A stretch of DNA of 64,000 bases, taken from contig CANQSB010000004.1 in assembly GCA_947626435.1 (NCBI GenBank), forward strand, positions 1 to 64,000, in the 5' to 3' direction. Positions within the stretch are counted from its first letter, which is position 1; each line of letters begins with the position of its first letter. The notes beneath the pieces were generated by a model. That model saw only the letters and a list, made by a program, of their open reading frames with translations, made no database searches and had not been told where the DNA came from. Shown in pieces: positions 8,644-17,340 of this stretch. The position numbers and the translations under genes were made by a program. This stretch comes from an uncultured Lachnospiraceae bacterium. Its GTDB lineage: Bacteria; Bacillota; Clostridia; Lachnospirales; Lachnospiraceae.

Positions 8644-10302
8644 ATGAAAAAACGAAACGGATTTGTGGTGATGGCAAGGCTTATCGTGCTTGTAAAGCCT
8701 TTAGTCGGATTTATGGCGCTTGCAATATGCATGGGGCTGATTGGCAATCTGTGCGCCTCTTTTATCACTATTTTCGGCGGTTATGCCATTCTTGCGGCGC
8801 TTGATTTTGACATACCGTTTAGCTTGAAATTTATATTTGCCGCGGTATGTATATTTGCGCTAGTGCGCGGCGTGCTTCGGTATGCGGAGCAGGCGTGCAA
8901 TCATTTTATTGCTTTTAAGCTGCTTGCGATTATCCGCGACAAGGTTTTTGTGGCGCTCAGGAAGCTGTGTCCTGCCAAGCTTGAGGGAAGGGACAAGGGT
9001 AATCTGATTTCGATTATTACTTCGGATATTGAGCTCTTGGAGGTATTTTATGCGCACACGATTTCGCCTGTGGCGATTGCGTTTCTCTATACTGTCATAC
9101 TTTGCGCCTTTATCGGGAGCTTTCATTGGACGCTTGGCGCGCTTGCCCTTTGCGCATATATCACTGTGGGTATAATTATTCCGCTCGCTGTGTCAAAGGC
9201 AAGCGGCGATATTGGGATGAGTTTCCGCTCCAAGTCAGGAGATTTGAGCAGCTTTGTGCTTGACGGCCTGCGCGGGCTTTCGGAAACGCTGCAGTACGGA
9301 CAGGGGGAAAGGCGCGTCGAGGAGATGAATGTCCGTACCGACGAGCTTTCGTATTATGAAGAAAGAATGAAAAGGACGGCAGGGCGCAATCAGGCTGTCA
9401 CGAATACAGTTATTTTGCTGTTTGACTTGGCAATGCTCTTTGCTTCGGCGGCGCTGTATCGAAAAGGCGTTGTTGGGTTTGACGGGGTATTAATCCCTAC
9501 AATTGCGCTGTTTTCGTCGTTTGCACCAAGCCTTGCACTGGCAGCGCTTGGAAGTACGCTGCAGAATACATTTGCTGCGGGCAATCGTGTCTTGGATATT
9601 CTTGACGAAACGCCCGTTGTGGAGAAAATCACTGGCGAAAAGGATATTTCTTTTGCGGGCGCGTCGGTGGAAGATGTGTCGTTTGCATATGGCGGGGAAA
9701 AGGTTTTGTCCGATGTTTCCATTAATATTCCTTATGGGAAAGTGGTCGGAATCACAGGCAGAAGCGGCAGCGGCAAATCTACGCTGTTAAAGCTTTTGAT
9801 GAGGTTTTGGAATGTGCAGAAGGGGAATGTCAGGCTTTCGGAGGTCGATGTTTCAAAAATCAATACGGCAAACCTGCGCGATATGGAAAGCTTCGTGACG
9901 CAGGAAACGCATCTTTTCAATGACAGCATAAAGAATAACCTGCTTATCGCCAAGCTTGACGCGGATGACAGTGAGCTTGAGGCGGCATGCAAAAAGGCTT
10001 CAGTGCATGATTTTATTATGACGCTTCCACAAAAATATGACACGAGTGTCGGTGAATTGGGCGATATGCTCTCGGGCGGTGAAAGGCAGCGTCTTGGGCT
10101 TGCGAGGGCATTTCTACATGACGCGCCGCTTATGCTGCTTGACGAGCCGACAAGCAATCTGGACAGCCTTAACGAGGCGGTGATTTTGAAGGCGCTCAAT
10201 GAGGAGCGTGAAAATAAGACGGTCGTGCTTGTGTCCCACAGAAAATCGACAATGTGCATAGCGGATATGTTTTATTCGGTGGAGAGCGGCAGGGTGAGCT
10301 GA
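8644..10302 (+). CDS. ABC exporter half-transporter, CydC-like
   Basis: Partner of the preceding gene. The membrane domain covers about residues 15-300, and the ATPase domain has Walker A GRSGSGKST, signature LSGGERQRLGLARA and Walker B LMLLDEPTSNLD with catalytic Glu. The ORF track starts at a GTG (8626). The ATG at 8644 sits 7 bp behind GGAG and is the better start. The gap to the upstream gene is about 80 bp, so one operon is likely. The polyamine gene nspC follows after 68 bp and may be co-transcribed, but this does not prove a shared substrate. Confidence 0.85.
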   Translation: MKKRNGFVVMARLIVLVKPLVGFMALAICMGLIGNLCASFITIFGGYAILAALDFDIPFSLKFIFAAVCIFALVRGVLRYAEQACNHFIAFKLLAIIRDKVFVALRKLCPAKLEGRDKGNLISIITSDIELLEVFYAHTISPVAIAFLYTVILCAFIGSFHWTLGALALCAYITVGIIIPLAVSKASGDIGMSFRSKSGDLSSFVLDGLRGLSETLQYGQGERRVEEMNVRTDELSYYEERMKRTAGRNQAVTNTVILLFDLAMLFASAALYRKGVVGFDGVLIPTIALFSSFAPSLALAALGSTLQNTFAAGNRVLDILDETPVVEKITGEKDISFAGASVEDVSFAYGGEKVLSDVSINIPYGKVVGITGRSGSGKSTLLKLLMRFWNVQKGNVRLSEVDVSKINTANLRDMESFVTQETHLFNDSIKNNLLIAKLDADDSELEAACKKASVHDFIMTLPQKYDTSVGELGDMLSGGERQRLGLARAFLHDAPLMLLDEPTSNLDSLNEAVILKALNEERENKTVVLVSHRKSTMCIADMFYSVESGRVS

Positions 10303-10370
10303 TTAATGCTTGAGGAGAGGTAGTTAAAGTTTTTGGCAAATAGCGGCATTTTAATATGGGAGGGAATATT

Positions 10371-11558
10371 TTGCAGAAACCAAAAATCTACGATGAAGTG
10401 CCGACACCCTGCTATATAGTGGGTGAGGCGCTTTTGAGGCATAATCTTGAGATTTTAAGGCATGTTCGTGACAATACCGGCTGCAAAATCCTGCTCGCGC
10501 AGAAAGCATTTTCGATGTATTATTTTTATCCGCTTATTGGTAAATATCTTGACGGCGTGACGGCGAGCGGGCTGTTTGAGGCAAAGCTTGGATATGAGGA
10601 GCTTTGCGGAAAGAAGCTTGAGGATATAAGCGGAGCGGAAAAGAGCTGTGAAAATCATGTTTTTTCACCTGCGTATCTTGAAAGTGACTTTGACGAGCTT
10701 ACAAAAATATGCGACCACATGGTTTTCAATTCATTTAACCAGTGGAGCAGGTACAAGGATAGGGCGCTTGCGGCAGGATGCGAGTGCGGGATTCGCATAA
10801 ATCCTGAATTTTCCACGCAGGATGTGGCAATTTATGACCCATGTTCACCCGGCTCGCGTCTTGGAGTCACGATTGAAAGCTTTGAAAAGGGCTTTGCTGA
10901 AACAGGGCTTGACGGAATTTCGGGGCTGCATTTCCATTGCCTGTGTGAGCAGAATGTTGATGCGCTTGAAAAGACGCTCGCGGCTGTGGAGGAAAAGTTT
11001 GGCAAATATCTTCCTCGAATGAAGTGGCTTAATTTTGGCGGGGGACATCATATTACAAGGGTGGATTATGATGTTGAAAGATTGATTGGGCTGATAAATG
11101 ATATTCAAAGCAGATATGCCTTGCAGGTTTATCTTGAACCGGGCGAGGCAGTGGCGCTCGACGCGGGTTTTCTTGTGACGCGGGTGCTTGAAATCGTGAA
11201 AAATGGCGATGTGGCTATTGCGATTCTTGATGCGTCTGCCGCGTGTCATATGCCTGATGTGCTTGAAATGCCATACCGCCCGCCATTGTGTAATAGTGGG
11301 GAGGCGGGAGAAAAAAAACATACATATCGTCTGGGGGGATCGACCTGTCTTGCCGGCGATATAATTGGCGACTATTCCTTTGACAATCCGCTAAAGCAGG
11401 GCGACAGGCTTGTGTTTGGCGATATGGCGATTTATTCTATGGTGAAAAACAACACTTTTAATGGGATGAAGCTGCCGGATATTATCGCGCTGCGTGAGAG
11501 CGGAGAGTGGGAGCTTGTCAGGCATTTTGGGTATGAGGACTTTAAACAAAGACTGTAA
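10371..11558 (+). CDS. nspC: carboxynorspermidine/carboxyspermidine decarboxylase
   Basis: PLP-dependent fold type III decarboxylase that forms (nor)spermidine from its carboxy precursor, the last step of the carboxyspermidine route used by many gut bacteria. The N-terminal PTPCYIV, then LLAQKAFSMYYFYPLI (PLP lysine region), LHFHCLCEQ, WLNFGGGHH and YLEPGEAVALDAG match the NspC family; length about 395 aa is normal. TTG at 10371 is preferred because GGGAGGG ends 6 bp upstream; ATG at 10356 lies in front of that site and has no ribosome site of its own. The partner carboxyspermidine dehydrogenase is not in this window. A perfect bidirectional terminator follows. Confidence 0.9.
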   Translation: MQKPKIYDEVPTPCYIVGEALLRHNLEILRHVRDNTGCKILLAQKAFSMYYFYPLIGKYLDGVTASGLFEAKLGYEELCGKKLEDISGAEKSCENHVFSPAYLESDFDELTKICDHMVFNSFNQWSRYKDRALAAGCECGIRINPEFSTQDVAIYDPCSPGSRLGVTIESFEKGFAETGLDGISGLHFHCLCEQNVDALEKTLAAVEEKFGKYLPRMKWLNFGGGHHITRVDYDVERLIGLINDIQSRYALQVYLEPGEAVALDAGFLVTRVLEIVKNGDVAIAILDASAACHMPDVLEMPYRPPLCNSGEAGEKKHTYRLGGSTCLAGDIIGDYSFDNPLKQGDRLVFGDMAIYSMVKNNTFNGMKLPDIIALRESGEWELVRHFGYEDFKQRL

Positions 11559-11567
11559 AATCTGTGC

Positions 11568-11609
11568 AAAAAAGACCTTGCGGAAGGTAAATGCCGCAAG
11601 GTCTTTTTT
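11568..11609. terminator. bidirectional terminator between nspC and buk
   Basis: AAAAAAGACCTTGCGG and CCGCAAGGTCTTTTTT are perfect 16 bp complements around a 10 nt loop. A-run and T-run flank both sides, so it can stop nspC (+) and buk (-), which converge here. Confidence 0.93.
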
Positions 11610-11621
11610 GATTTTTATTTA

Positions 11622-12689
11622 TTAGTATTCCATAGCTTTTTCTTCGCCGTTCAGCACTCTGAGTGCTCCCTGAGCGAGCGCAAGCAGTTCGTCCTCGCCG
11701 GGATAAACGGTAAACGGCGCAATCCACTCCGCATATTCGCGTAGAGCGGCAACGACATCTTCGCCGTAAGCGATGCCGCCTGTCACGATAATTTGGTCAA
11801 CTTTTCCATTCAGCACGCATGCCATAGAGCCGATATCCTTCGCTACCTGTAAAAGAAACGCTTTCTTGACCTCGGCTGCCTTTTCGTCGCCTTCGTTTGC
11901 GCGCTTTGTTACCTCGCGCATGTCGTTTGTGCCAAGGTAAGCGTTAAATCCGCCTTTGCCTACGACCTTACTGTATACTTCCTTTTCAGTGTATTTTCCT
12001 GAAAAGCACAGCTTGATAAGCGCTCCGCTTGGTACAGCGCCCGCGCGCTCGGGTGAGAAAGCGCCGTCGCCGTCAAGCGCGTTGAACACATCTATAACCT
12101 TGCCGTTTAAATGCGCTCCGACTGAAACACCGCCGCCCATATGAACGACTATCAGGCGCAGCTCCTCATAGCGTTTGCCAATCTCTTTGGCGTATCTCTT
12201 TGCCACAGCTTTCTGGTTAAGCGCGTGGAAAACGCTGATGCGCGGAAGTTCAGGCACGCCTGAATATCTTGCGATAGGCATAAGCTCGTCAACAACGACA
12301 GGGTCAACGATATATGATGGCACACCGATTGAATCCGCAATCTCCCTTGCAAGGATGCCGCCTAAATTAGACGCATGCTGTCCTTGGACACCGACCTTTA
12401 AATCTTCAAGCAACGCGTCAGTAACAGGATATGTACCGCCGGAAATAGGCTTCAACATACCGCCGCGCCCTACGACGACATTGAGCGATTTAATATCAAA
12501 ATTTTTCTCCGCGAGCAAATCCGTAATAATCTTTTTGCGGAAATCCTTCTGGTCAACGATATTGGCAAACTGTGAGATTTCCTCGGTAGAATGTCTGAGC
12601 GTTTCCTCAAACAAAAGGTTCTCGTCTTCAAACACACCGATTTTGGTAGAAGTAGAACCGGGATTAATAATCAAACTTTTAACAGACAT
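11622..12689 (-). CDS. buk: butyrate kinase
   Basis: Converts butyryl phosphate and ADP to butyrate and ATP, the energy-conserving end of butyrate fermentation. It belongs to the acetokinase family: [15 protein letters not shown] at the N terminus is the phosphate-binding block, [13 protein letters not shown] and [10 protein letters not shown] are the family signatures. Length about 355 aa is normal. The second ATG (12689) is preferred: GGAGG directly abuts the first ATG (12695) but lies 6 bp before the second. It is downstream of ptb on the same strand, the usual ptb-buk order, with two hairpins between the genes. Confidence 0.95.
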   Translation of the reverse strand: MSVKSLIINPGSTSTKIGVFEDENLLFEETLRHSTEEISQFANIVDQKDFRKKIITDLLAEKNFDIKSLNVVVGRGGMLKPISGGTYPVTDALLEDLKVGVQGQHASNLGGILAREIADSIGVPSYIVDPVVVDELMPIARYSGVPELPRISVFHALNQKAVAKRYAKEIGKRYEELRLIVVHMGGGVSVGAHLNGKVIDVFNALDGDGAFSPERAGAVPSGALIKLCFSGKYTEKEVYSKVVGKGGFNAYLGTNDMREVTKRANEGDEKAAEVKKAFLLQVAKDIGSMACVLNGKVDQIIVTGGIAYGEDVVAALREYAEWIAPFTVYPGEDELLALAQGALRVLNGEEKAMEY

Positions 12690-12739
12690 AAACATCCTCC
12701 ATATATTTTTTTAGTTTTAATTCAGTAAATTTGAATGGG

Positions 12740-12813
12740 AAAGAACGCCGCCCTTTGGCGTTCTTTCAAAAACTTAGCAACTCTTAGAACGCGTCCTTTG
12801 TGTTCTTAGAGTT
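12740..12813 (-). promoter_or_regulatory. two hairpins between ptb and buk
   Basis: AAAGAACGCC/GGCGTTCTTT (12740-12766) and AACTCTTAGAAC/GTTCTTAGAGTT (12779-12813) are perfect inverted repeats of 10 and 12 bp. Neither is followed by a clear T tract on the minus strand. They may process or stabilise the ptb part of the message, or attenuate buk; the role is inferred. Confidence 0.65.
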
Positions 12814-12815
12814 GG

Positions 12816-13727
12816 TTAGTTTTTTGTTTCGGCTACGACTGCGGCAAGCGCAATCGAGTTCATCTTTGTCTCAAATGTATCTGAGCGTGAAGTCAGAATG
12901 ACAGGCGCGGCAGTGCCGGTCAATATGCAGCCGTTCTTTACCTCGCAAAGGTGCGTGAGCGTCTTGTAAACAAGATTTCCCGCATGGATATCAGGGAAAA
13001 GAAGCACATCGGCGTCGCCCGCGATTTTTCTTCCCGTACCGCCCTTGTGAGCAGCAGCCTCTTTGTCAATAGCCATATCCATAGAAAGCGGCCCGTCAAC
13101 GATGCAGCCTGTAATCTCACCGTCTTCATTCATCTTGGTGAGGGCTTCGGCTTCAACGGTGCATGGCATTTTGGGATTGACAACCTCGACAGCCGCGATA
13201 GGAGCGACCTTGGGATTGGGAATGCCGCATGCATGACAGACGGCGACTGTGTTTTCGATAATGGCTTTCTTGTCCTCAAGCGTGGGGTAAGTCATAAAGG
13301 CAACATCTGTCAAAAACAGCAGATGGTCAACGCCTTTAACCTCAAAAACTGCGACATGGGAGAGCGGCTTGCCTGTGCGAAGTCCTACCTCCTTGTCAAG
13401 TACGCTCTTTAAGAAGCTCTTGGTGTCGATAAGTCCTTTCATATACATATCAGCCTGTCCGTTATGTACAAGGCTTACCGCCTTGAGCGACGCCTGAATG
13501 TGGTCGGGTTCATTAATAACCTCATAGCCGGACAAATCCATATTCAGCTTGTCTGCAACTTCTTTAATTTTTGCCTCGTCACCGACCAAAATAGCGTCCG
13601 CTATGCCCTGTTCCTTTGCCGCCTTTATAGCCTCAAGAACAGGCTCGTCCTCGGCAACCGCTACAGCTACCTTTTTGCGGCTGCACTCGGAAACTCTTTT
13701 AAGTAAATCATCAAATCCTTTGCTCAT
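12816..13727 (-). CDS. ptb: phosphate butyryltransferase
   Basis: Transfers the butyryl group from CoA to phosphate, supplying butyryl phosphate to Buk. The 303 aa length and the phosphotransacylase pattern fit Ptb: KKVAVAVAEDEPVLEAI at the N terminus, then ILVGDE, MKGLIDTKSFLKSVL, HVAVFE, VDGPLSMDMAID and DVLLFPDIHAGNLVYK. GGAGGT lies 6 bp before the ATG and a good minus-strand promoter lies about 50 bp upstream. It starts the ptb-buk operon. Butyrate producers with this pair, such as Coprococcus-like Lachnospiraceae, do not need butyryl-CoA:acetate CoA-transferase; whether one is also present cannot be seen here. Confidence 0.95.
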   Translation of the reverse strand: MSKGFDDLLKRVSECSRKKVAVAVAEDEPVLEAIKAAKEQGIADAILVGDEAKIKEVADKLNMDLSGYEVINEPDHIQASLKAVSLVHNGQADMYMKGLIDTKSFLKSVLDKEVGLRTGKPLSHVAVFEVKGVDHLLFLTDVAFMTYPTLEDKKAIIENTVAVCHACGIPNPKVAPIAAVEVVNPKMPCTVEAEALTKMNEDGEITGCIVDGPLSMDMAIDKEAAAHKGGTGRKIAGDADVLLFPDIHAGNLVYKTLTHLCEVKNGCILTGTAAPVILTSRSDTFETKMNSIALAAVVAETKN

Positions 13728-13772
13728 AGAAAACCTCCGTATGCGTTTTGCATTAATAATTTATTTGTTAAA

Positions 13773-13801
13773 ATAATAACACTTTAGCCCTTTAATTTCA
13801 A
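13773..13801 (-). promoter_or_regulatory. promoter of ptb-buk
   Basis: On the minus strand TTGAAA, a 17 bp spacer and TATTAT match the sigma-A consensus, about 45 bp upstream of the ptb start. Confidence 0.6.
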
Positions 13802-13884
13802 CCCAAAACGCAAAGAAATTAATTATAGGCGCGCACAATGCATCGGATGGGGAGAACTTTGGCATATGGATGAATGTGTCGGCT

Positions 13885-14220
13885 CTATTTAATCAAATAT
13901 ATTTTATCCAAGTGCGTATGATAAACCATCATGCCAATAATACCGCCGACGCACTCTGCTATCGTAAAGATACATGACCATTCTTCTCCGAATGGCATTC
14001 CTGCGAAAAATGAAACAGGTATGCCCAGACCAAATAGAATCCACATTATGCCATGCTTTTTGTTATAAGCCGCAATGTCGCGTATTCTGTCGGCTTCGGG
14101 CGGTTTCTGTCCTGACCAGAAGCCGACAGGTTTTTTGCTTTTATATTGGGAGATGCCGATTACCACTAAAGGCAGCGAGCAGATAAGCAGTATTACGATT
14201 ATGATGATTGTTTCAGCCAT
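13885..14220 (-). CDS. small membrane protein of unknown function
   Basis: About 111 aa, starting at MAETIIII with AAAGGTG about 10 bp upstream; the ORF-track start (14262) is a TTG without a ribosome site. Three hydrophobic stretches are visible: residues 3-22, about 58-75 and about 80-100. A polar cytoplasmic-type segment KSKKPVGFWSGQKPPEADRI lies between the first two and is distantly reminiscent of SdpI-like proteins, but I cannot assign a family. It lies on the same strand as, and downstream of, the PadR/DUF3887 genes, and may be co-transcribed. Confidence 0.65.
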   Translation of the reverse strand: MAETIIIIVILLICSLPLVVIGISQYKSKKPVGFWSGQKPPEADRIRDIAAYNKKHGIMWILFGLGIPVSFFAGMPFGEEWSCIFTIAECVGGIIGMMVYHTHLDKIYLIK

Positions 14221-14301
14221 AAGGAGTTTGCACCTTTCATTAATGATTAAATGTTTTCTCAACCGTCAGAATTGGGTTTTGAAAATGCCTATTGATTATT
14301 A

Positions 14302-14949
14302 TTATCTCATATACATTCCCGCCAGCTTCATATCATTATCAAATGACAGGCGGTATGTGACGGTGACATTTTCATAAACGACTGTAATTTCACCGACGGC
14401 GAAATGCTTTCCCAATTGTGATACTTCTGTCATATAAATGTTGCCGAAAGACTTTAATGTACCCCAGTCGGAGGCAAGCTGATTTTTTATGTTTGGCAGA
14501 TAATCTTCGGCAAAGAATGGCTTCATCTGCTCTGTGGCGTTTGCCTGTAAGGCGGCGTAATCATTTTCTCCGACCTGTATTGCGATGTTTTTCATATATT
14601 CCTCTACGATGTCCTTTTGGAAACGGGCGCTGTCCTCAATAGGGGAGGACTTTGGCAGATATATGTAAATGCCCGCAAGCAGTATTATGATAACGGCAAA
14701 AATTGGGACAAATATTTTGAGGCGTTTTGTGCGCTTATATTTTTTACGCTCGTCGTTGGAAAGATTTTCATTGAAGCCCTCGGCAATCTCGGATGCGGCG
14801 CCCATTTGACGCATGATGTCGTCAAGGCTGTGTCCCTGTGCTGTCTGCGCGCCGATGTCTGATAAAAGCTGCTGCCTGATTTCCTCTTTGCGTTTCTTGC
14901 CGCATTTGATTTTCCTTACAATTGTATTTACATATTTTTCAGCCGTCAT
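14302..14949 (-). CDS. HAAS-domain membrane protein with DUF3887-like C-terminal domain
   Basis: Residues 1-65 form a helical HAAS-type (DUF1700-like) domain, as found in proteins encoded next to PadR regulators. One membrane segment follows (about 75-95, IFVPIFAVIIILLAGIYIYL), then an extracytoplasmic DUF3887/NTF2-like domain (about 105-215). It starts one base after the padR stop, so the two are translationally coupled. PadR/HAAS pairs usually report on membrane or envelope conditions; the ligand is unknown. Family assignment is by pattern only. Confidence 0.75.
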   Translation of the reverse strand: MTAEKYVNTIVRKIKCGKKRKEEIRQQLLSDIGAQTAQGHSLDDIMRQMGAASEIAEGFNENLSNDERKKYKRTKRLKIFVPIFAVIIILLAGIYIYLPKSSPIEDSARFQKDIVEEYMKNIAIQVGENDYAALQANATEQMKPFFAEDYLPNIKNQLASDWGTLKSFGNIYMTEVSQLGKHFAVGEITVVYENVTVTYRLSFDNDMKLAGMYMR

Positions 14950-14950
14950 G

Positions 14951-15244
14951 TCATGCCTCCCTCATAATTTTAAAAACACCGTCAGCCATGCTCTGCCAGA
15001 CACTTTCCATTTCCGTAAGCGCCTGCCTGCCCGCCTCAGTAATCTCATAATATTTTCTCGACACCTGTTTCCCCTCCGCTTCGCTCCAGCGGCATGCGAC
15101 AAGCTTTTCGTCCTCAAGCCGGTACAAAATAGGGTACAGCGTGCCGTCCTTTAGTAAAAATGTTCCTCCGCTTTTTGCTTTAAGCTCCTGAATAATGAGG
15201 TATCCGTATTTTGGCTCACTTTCAAGCAGCTTTAGTACGAGCAT
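14951..15244 (-). CDS. PadR-family transcriptional regulator
   Basis: A 97 aa winged-helix repressor. VLKLLESEPKYGYLIIQELK (helices 1-2), FLLKDGTLYPILYRLEDEKL (recognition helix and start of the wing) and RKYYEITEAGRQAL are textbook PadR. AAGGAG lies 8 bp before the ATG. It is the first gene of the operon with the HAAS protein, and a dyad overlapping its own promoter suggests autorepression. Confidence 0.9.
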   Translation of the reverse strand: MLVLKLLESEPKYGYLIIQELKAKSGGTFLLKDGTLYPILYRLEDEKLVACRWSEAEGKQVSRKYYEITEAGRQALTEMESVWQSMADGVFKIMREA

Positions 15245-15327
15245 GTCAAGGACTCCTTTTTTTAGCTCGCGTTCATATTTTTCCTTAATAATTATTCCCC
15301 CATTTTCGATAAGTGTTCGTTTTCATA

Positions 15328-15362
15328 TACTTTGTATAACTAAGTACATTGTATTACGACAA
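15328..15362 (-). promoter_or_regulatory. padR promoter with overlapping operator dyad
   Basis: On the minus strand TTGTCG, an 18 bp spacer and TATACA form a promoter. The imperfect dyad TACTTTGTATAACTAAGTA (15328-15346, 7 of 9 pairs match) covers the -10 box, the usual place for a PadR operator. The 318 bp gap to the next plus-strand gene holds nothing else that I recognise. Confidence 0.5.
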
Positions 15363-15563
15363 TATGGATAAGTCAATCAGAAAAATGTTTTTTGTTTCAA
15401 AAAGCTTTCATTAGGCAGTTGGAACAAATGTATCTACAAAAAGTAAGATATGACATAACGACGAACATCAAAAATTATATGACATTCAGCATGGGAGATG
15501 ATATAATAAATTTAAACTTTTTATTTTCATTGATTTGTTTTGAAAGCCCATTGGAGGAAAACC

Positions 15564-16682
15564 ATGTTTTTAAAAGGGACGAAAGAAAAAATATTATTGC
15601 TTGCCGCCGTCCTGCTGCTTGGCGCGAAATGCGAGGCGGCGCAGGATGGACAGGTACAAGACGGTCGGGCAAAGGACAGTCAGGTGCTTGAACAGTACCG
15701 CGAGTACCAGAGTCGCCTAAATGCGATAGAAACGCTTTCTCAGATAGACGAGCAGGGCTTTGGCGTCATAGAGGAGCAGAGCTTTCCGATAGAAACTAAG
15801 GACTTTGGCGAGGTGTCGCTTGTGCCTGCTTTGGAAAAGAAGTACAGCCGCCTTGCGCTTTTTCTGGCAGATGAAGACGGCAGGATTGTATGGCGGACGG
15901 ACCAGCTTGAGGCAAACAGCAGGATACTTGGACAGATGGAGCAGCCGATAGAGGGGATATCCGCGGTGTCCTTTCAGGATTTGAACGGAGACGGCTTAAA
16001 GGACATAGCGTTGATTGTCCTATGCGTAAATGACAGCGGCGCGTATGCGGGCAAGACATATAAAACGGGCGATGTGCTTTTTCAGACGGACGGAGGATTT
16101 TACAGGGATTACCGCATATCGGAGAAGATAAACCGTTTCAGCATGAACAAGGGGATAGACAATATTACGGCGTTTGTGCGCGACGGGTATTCGGCGGAAT
16201 TTCTTTATACGGCGACGACGGAAAAAGAGCTTGTCCGGAATGGCTTTGTGATAGCGCAGGACCAGCACTATGCGCGTAAGTTTGAAAAGCTCGGCAGGCT
16301 GGATGTGGTGCCGGGGACTTACAAAATGGCAGATTTTACATACTTTATGATTTATCTGGTAAACGAGCAGGGGTACATAGTCTGGAGCTTTCAGCCGATG
16401 GGTGAGTATGACAATCTCTATGCACTGAAGGGGATAAACTGCCGCGATATTGACGGTGACGGCATGAAGGACATTATCGTGCTTGCGGATTACAGCTATG
16501 CGGGCGAGAACAATGAGCTTTTGACAAAGAGTGAATATTCAATTTACTATCAGAGGACAGGCGGCTTTGCCACAGATACGGAGGTAAAGGCGCACATAAG
16601 CTGCGGCGCGGACGATACGCTGAACGCGATTATCGAAAAAGCAAGAGCCTATTGGGGCTGGAGGGTGGAGGAAGATGATTAA
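15564..16682 (+). CDS. exported protein with two FG-GAP/VCBS-like calcium loops
   Basis: An N-terminal signal peptide (about residues 1-25, ILLLAAVLLLGAKCEA) is followed by about 345 aa of extracytoplasmic protein. Two DxDGDGxxD-type loops, DLNGDGLKDI and DIDGDGMKDI, stand about 150 residues apart, each in a similar context, which suggests a duplicated domain. The start at 15564 has GGAGG 6 bp upstream; the TTG at 15540 is rejected. The gene overlaps the response regulator gene by 8 bp. It may be an accessory sensor for the two-component system (inference). I do not recognise a named family. Confidence 0.8.
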   Translation: MFLKGTKEKILLLAAVLLLGAKCEAAQDGQVQDGRAKDSQVLEQYREYQSRLNAIETLSQIDEQGFGVIEEQSFPIETKDFGEVSLVPALEKKYSRLALFLADEDGRIVWRTDQLEANSRILGQMEQPIEGISAVSFQDLNGDGLKDIALIVLCVNDSGAYAGKTYKTGDVLFQTDGGFYRDYRISEKINRFSMNKGIDNITAFVRDGYSAEFLYTATTEKELVRNGFVIAQDQHYARKFEKLGRLDVVPGTYKMADFTYFMIYLVNEQGYIVWSFQPMGEYDNLYALKGINCRDIDGDGMKDIIVLADYSYAGENNELLTKSEYSIYYQRTGGFATDTEVKAHISCGADDTLNAIIEKARAYWGWRVEEDD

Positions 16683-17340
16683 GATACTTATTGTAGATGA
16701 TGAAAAACCAATATGTGATTTGATAGACATAAATTTGTCCGCGGCGGGCTATGATTGCACCGCCGTACAGGATGGAATAGAGGCGATAGACCTCATTGAC
16801 AAAAATAAAGACGGCTATGACCTTATTCTGCTTGACATAATGCTGCCGGGGGCTGACGGCTACGACATAATGGAATACATCAGGCCGCTCGGCATACCTG
16901 TTATTTTTATTACGGCAAAGCACGAGGTAAAGGACAGGGTAAAGGGGTTGAAGCTCGGCGCTGACGACTACCTTGTTAAGCCCTTTGATGTGGTGGAGCT
17001 TGTGGCGCGCGTGGAGGCTGTGCTTAGGCGTTACAACAAGGCGGAAAGGCAGGTGCGCGTAGGCGATGTCGTGGTGGATATGGAGGCAAGGCGCGTGATG
17101 AAGGCGGGAAGGCTGGTGGAGCTTACAAACAAGGAGTTTGGACTGCTTAAGCTGTTCGTTGAGAACAAAAATGTCGCTCTTTTCAGGGAAAAGCTTTATG
17201 AAAAGGTCTGGGAGGAGGAGTATTTCGGCGACAGTCGCACGCTCGACATTCATGTGCAGAGGCTGCGCAAAAAGCTTGGCTGGGAGCATAATCTGGTGGC
17301 GGTATATAAGGTGGGCTATCGTTTAGAGGTGGAGGAATGA
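16675..17340 (+). CDS. OmpR-family response regulator
   Basis: Receiver domain at residues 1-115: ILIVDDEKPIC (acidic pocket), LILLDIMLPGADGYD (phospho-Asp), IFITAK and YLVKPF (Lys). Winged-helix DNA-binding domain at about 125-221, with ELTNKEFGLLKLFVENKN and RTLDIHVQRLRKKLG. Overlaps the upstream gene by 8 bp and the kinase by 4 bp (ATGA), so the proteins are made together. All receiver key residues are present. Confidence 0.95.
   Translation: MIKILIVDDEKPICDLIDINLSAAGYDCTAVQDGIEAIDLIDKNKDGYDLILLDIMLPGADGYDIMEYIRPLGIPVIFITAKHEVKDRVKGLKLGADDYLVKPFDVVELVARVEAVLRRYNKAERQVRVGDVVVDMEARRVMKAGRLVELTNKEFGLLKLFVENKNVALFREKLYEKVWEEEYFGDSRTLDIHVQRLRKKLGWEHNLVAVYKVGYRLEVEE

Noticed and set aside
6810-10302. 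Calling the ABC pair cydD/cydC
   Set aside because: General shape fits, but no cytochrome bd genes are near and CydDC-specific residues could not be verified by eye.
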